A stretch of DNA of 5,376 bases, from the NCBI GenBank assembly GCA_038229875.1, contig JBBROA010000180.1:1-5376 (forward strand), in the 5' to 3' direction. The DNA comes from JALYUA01 sp038229875. GTDB taxonomy: Bacteria; Acidobacteriota; Thermoanaerobaculia; UBA5066; Gp7-AA6. The position numbers and the translations under genes were made by a program. Below the pieces are notes generated by a model that ran no database searches, was not told the DNA's origin, and saw only the letters and a program-made list of their open reading frames with translations. This document shows positions 5,127-5,376 of this stretch, one piece after another. Within the stretch, counting starts at the first letter, position 1; each line of letters opens with the position of its first letter.

Positions 5127-5376
5127 TCAGTCCGGCTCTTGCGCGACCCCCCTTAGCACCCGGAAGCCGTAGTCGGAGTACCGAAAATTCGGAGGAAGAC
5201 TGCTGCGGGCCGACGGCGCGGACCATCGCACCCGGTGGCGCCAGGAGCCTCCGCGGCTTGCGCGCCGAGGAATCGCCGGCGGACTGCCGGGCGCGGCGGG
5301 CGTCTCCGGCTCGCGCCAGCCGAGGCACCATTCGTGGACGACGGTGCCCGGGTCGAGAACGCCGTACGGGTTGGGC
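5127..5376 (-). CDS. C-terminal part of an FGE/SUMF1-fold protein (partial at window edge)
   Basis: Only the last 82 residues are present; the 5' part lies beyond the right edge. The reading is PNPYGVLDPGTVVHEWCLGW, a Pro/Ala-rich stretch, RGGSWRHRVRWSAPSARSSL, then PPNFRYSDYGFRVLRGVAQEPD and TGA. This matches the end of the formylglycine-generating-enzyme/SUMF1 fold: NPYGLYDM-GNVWEWC, RGGSW, and R...GFRV blocks in the usual order. True sulfatase-activating enzymes carry two copper-binding cysteines just after RGGS(Y/W). Here those positions are non-Cys (RHRVRW), so it is more likely one of the many other members of this superfamily (EgtB- or PvdO-like enzymes, or binding domains). It converges on the DUF1259 gene with a 95-bp gap. 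Its true length, partners and any upstream kinase or signal domain are not visible. Confidence 0.8.
   Translation of the reverse strand, partial: PNPYGVLDPGTVVHEWCLGWREPETPAAPGSPPAIPRRASRGGSWRHRVRWSAPSARSSLPPNFRYSDYGFRVLRGVAQEPD

Noticed and set aside
4606..5331. Minus-strand 241-codon open frame across the DUF1259 gene and the right edge
   Set aside because: It is antisense to a well-supported DUF1259 gene, and in the right-hand part the neighbouring frame carries the FGE-fold signature instead.
1..5376. CRISPR array, tRNA, rRNA, insertion sequence or attachment site
   Set aside because: No regularly spaced direct repeats, no cloverleaf-like sequence, no transposase or integrase reading frame was seen on either strand.

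Overview
The window is GC-rich (I estimate clearly above 60%) with dense, strongly codon-biased genes. It suggests a high-GC Gram-negative such as an Acidobacteriota or a deltaproteobacterial or myxobacterial-type lineage. That placement is inferred from composition and from the family mix; no rRNA or other phylogenetic marker is present.

The centre of the window (3984 down to 685, minus strand) is one compact four-gene operon. In transcription order it encodes: an XRE-type helix-turn-helix regulator; a three-helix membrane protein with a C-terminal NfeD/OB-fold domain and an unusual His-rich loop; a flotillin-family SPFH scaffold protein; and a PspA/IM30 (ESCRT-III-like) membrane-remodelling protein. 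The first two genes overlap by 4 bp (ATGA), the next gap is 11 bp and the last is 20 bp. The module combines a flotillin/NfeD raft unit (as in B. subtilis yuaF-floT or E. coli yqiJ-yqiK) with a PspA envelope-stress effector and a dedicated regulator. In front of the regulator gene is a good sigma70-like promoter with a perfect TTGACA -35 box. An imperfect 36-bp dyad covers its spacer and -10 region, as expected for autoregulation by the XRE protein.

Divergent from the operon (4150-5031, plus strand) is a tandem two-domain DUF1259 (LppY/LpqO-type) protein. It carries the same His-x-His...Glu-x-Pro-Arg-Leu...His motif in both halves. Converging on it at the right edge (5376 down to 5127, minus strand) is the C-terminal end of a formylglycine-generating-enzyme/SUMF1-fold protein that lacks the cysteines of true sulfatase-activating enzymes.

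At the left edge (302 down to 36, minus strand) is a small probable zinc-ribbon protein with two CxxC knuckles. Between it and pspA (303-684) no gene is seen, but there is a run of strong inverted repeats: a REP-like palindrome, a 20-bp-arm hairpin and two GC-rich hairpins. The one nearest pspA may help end the operon transcript.
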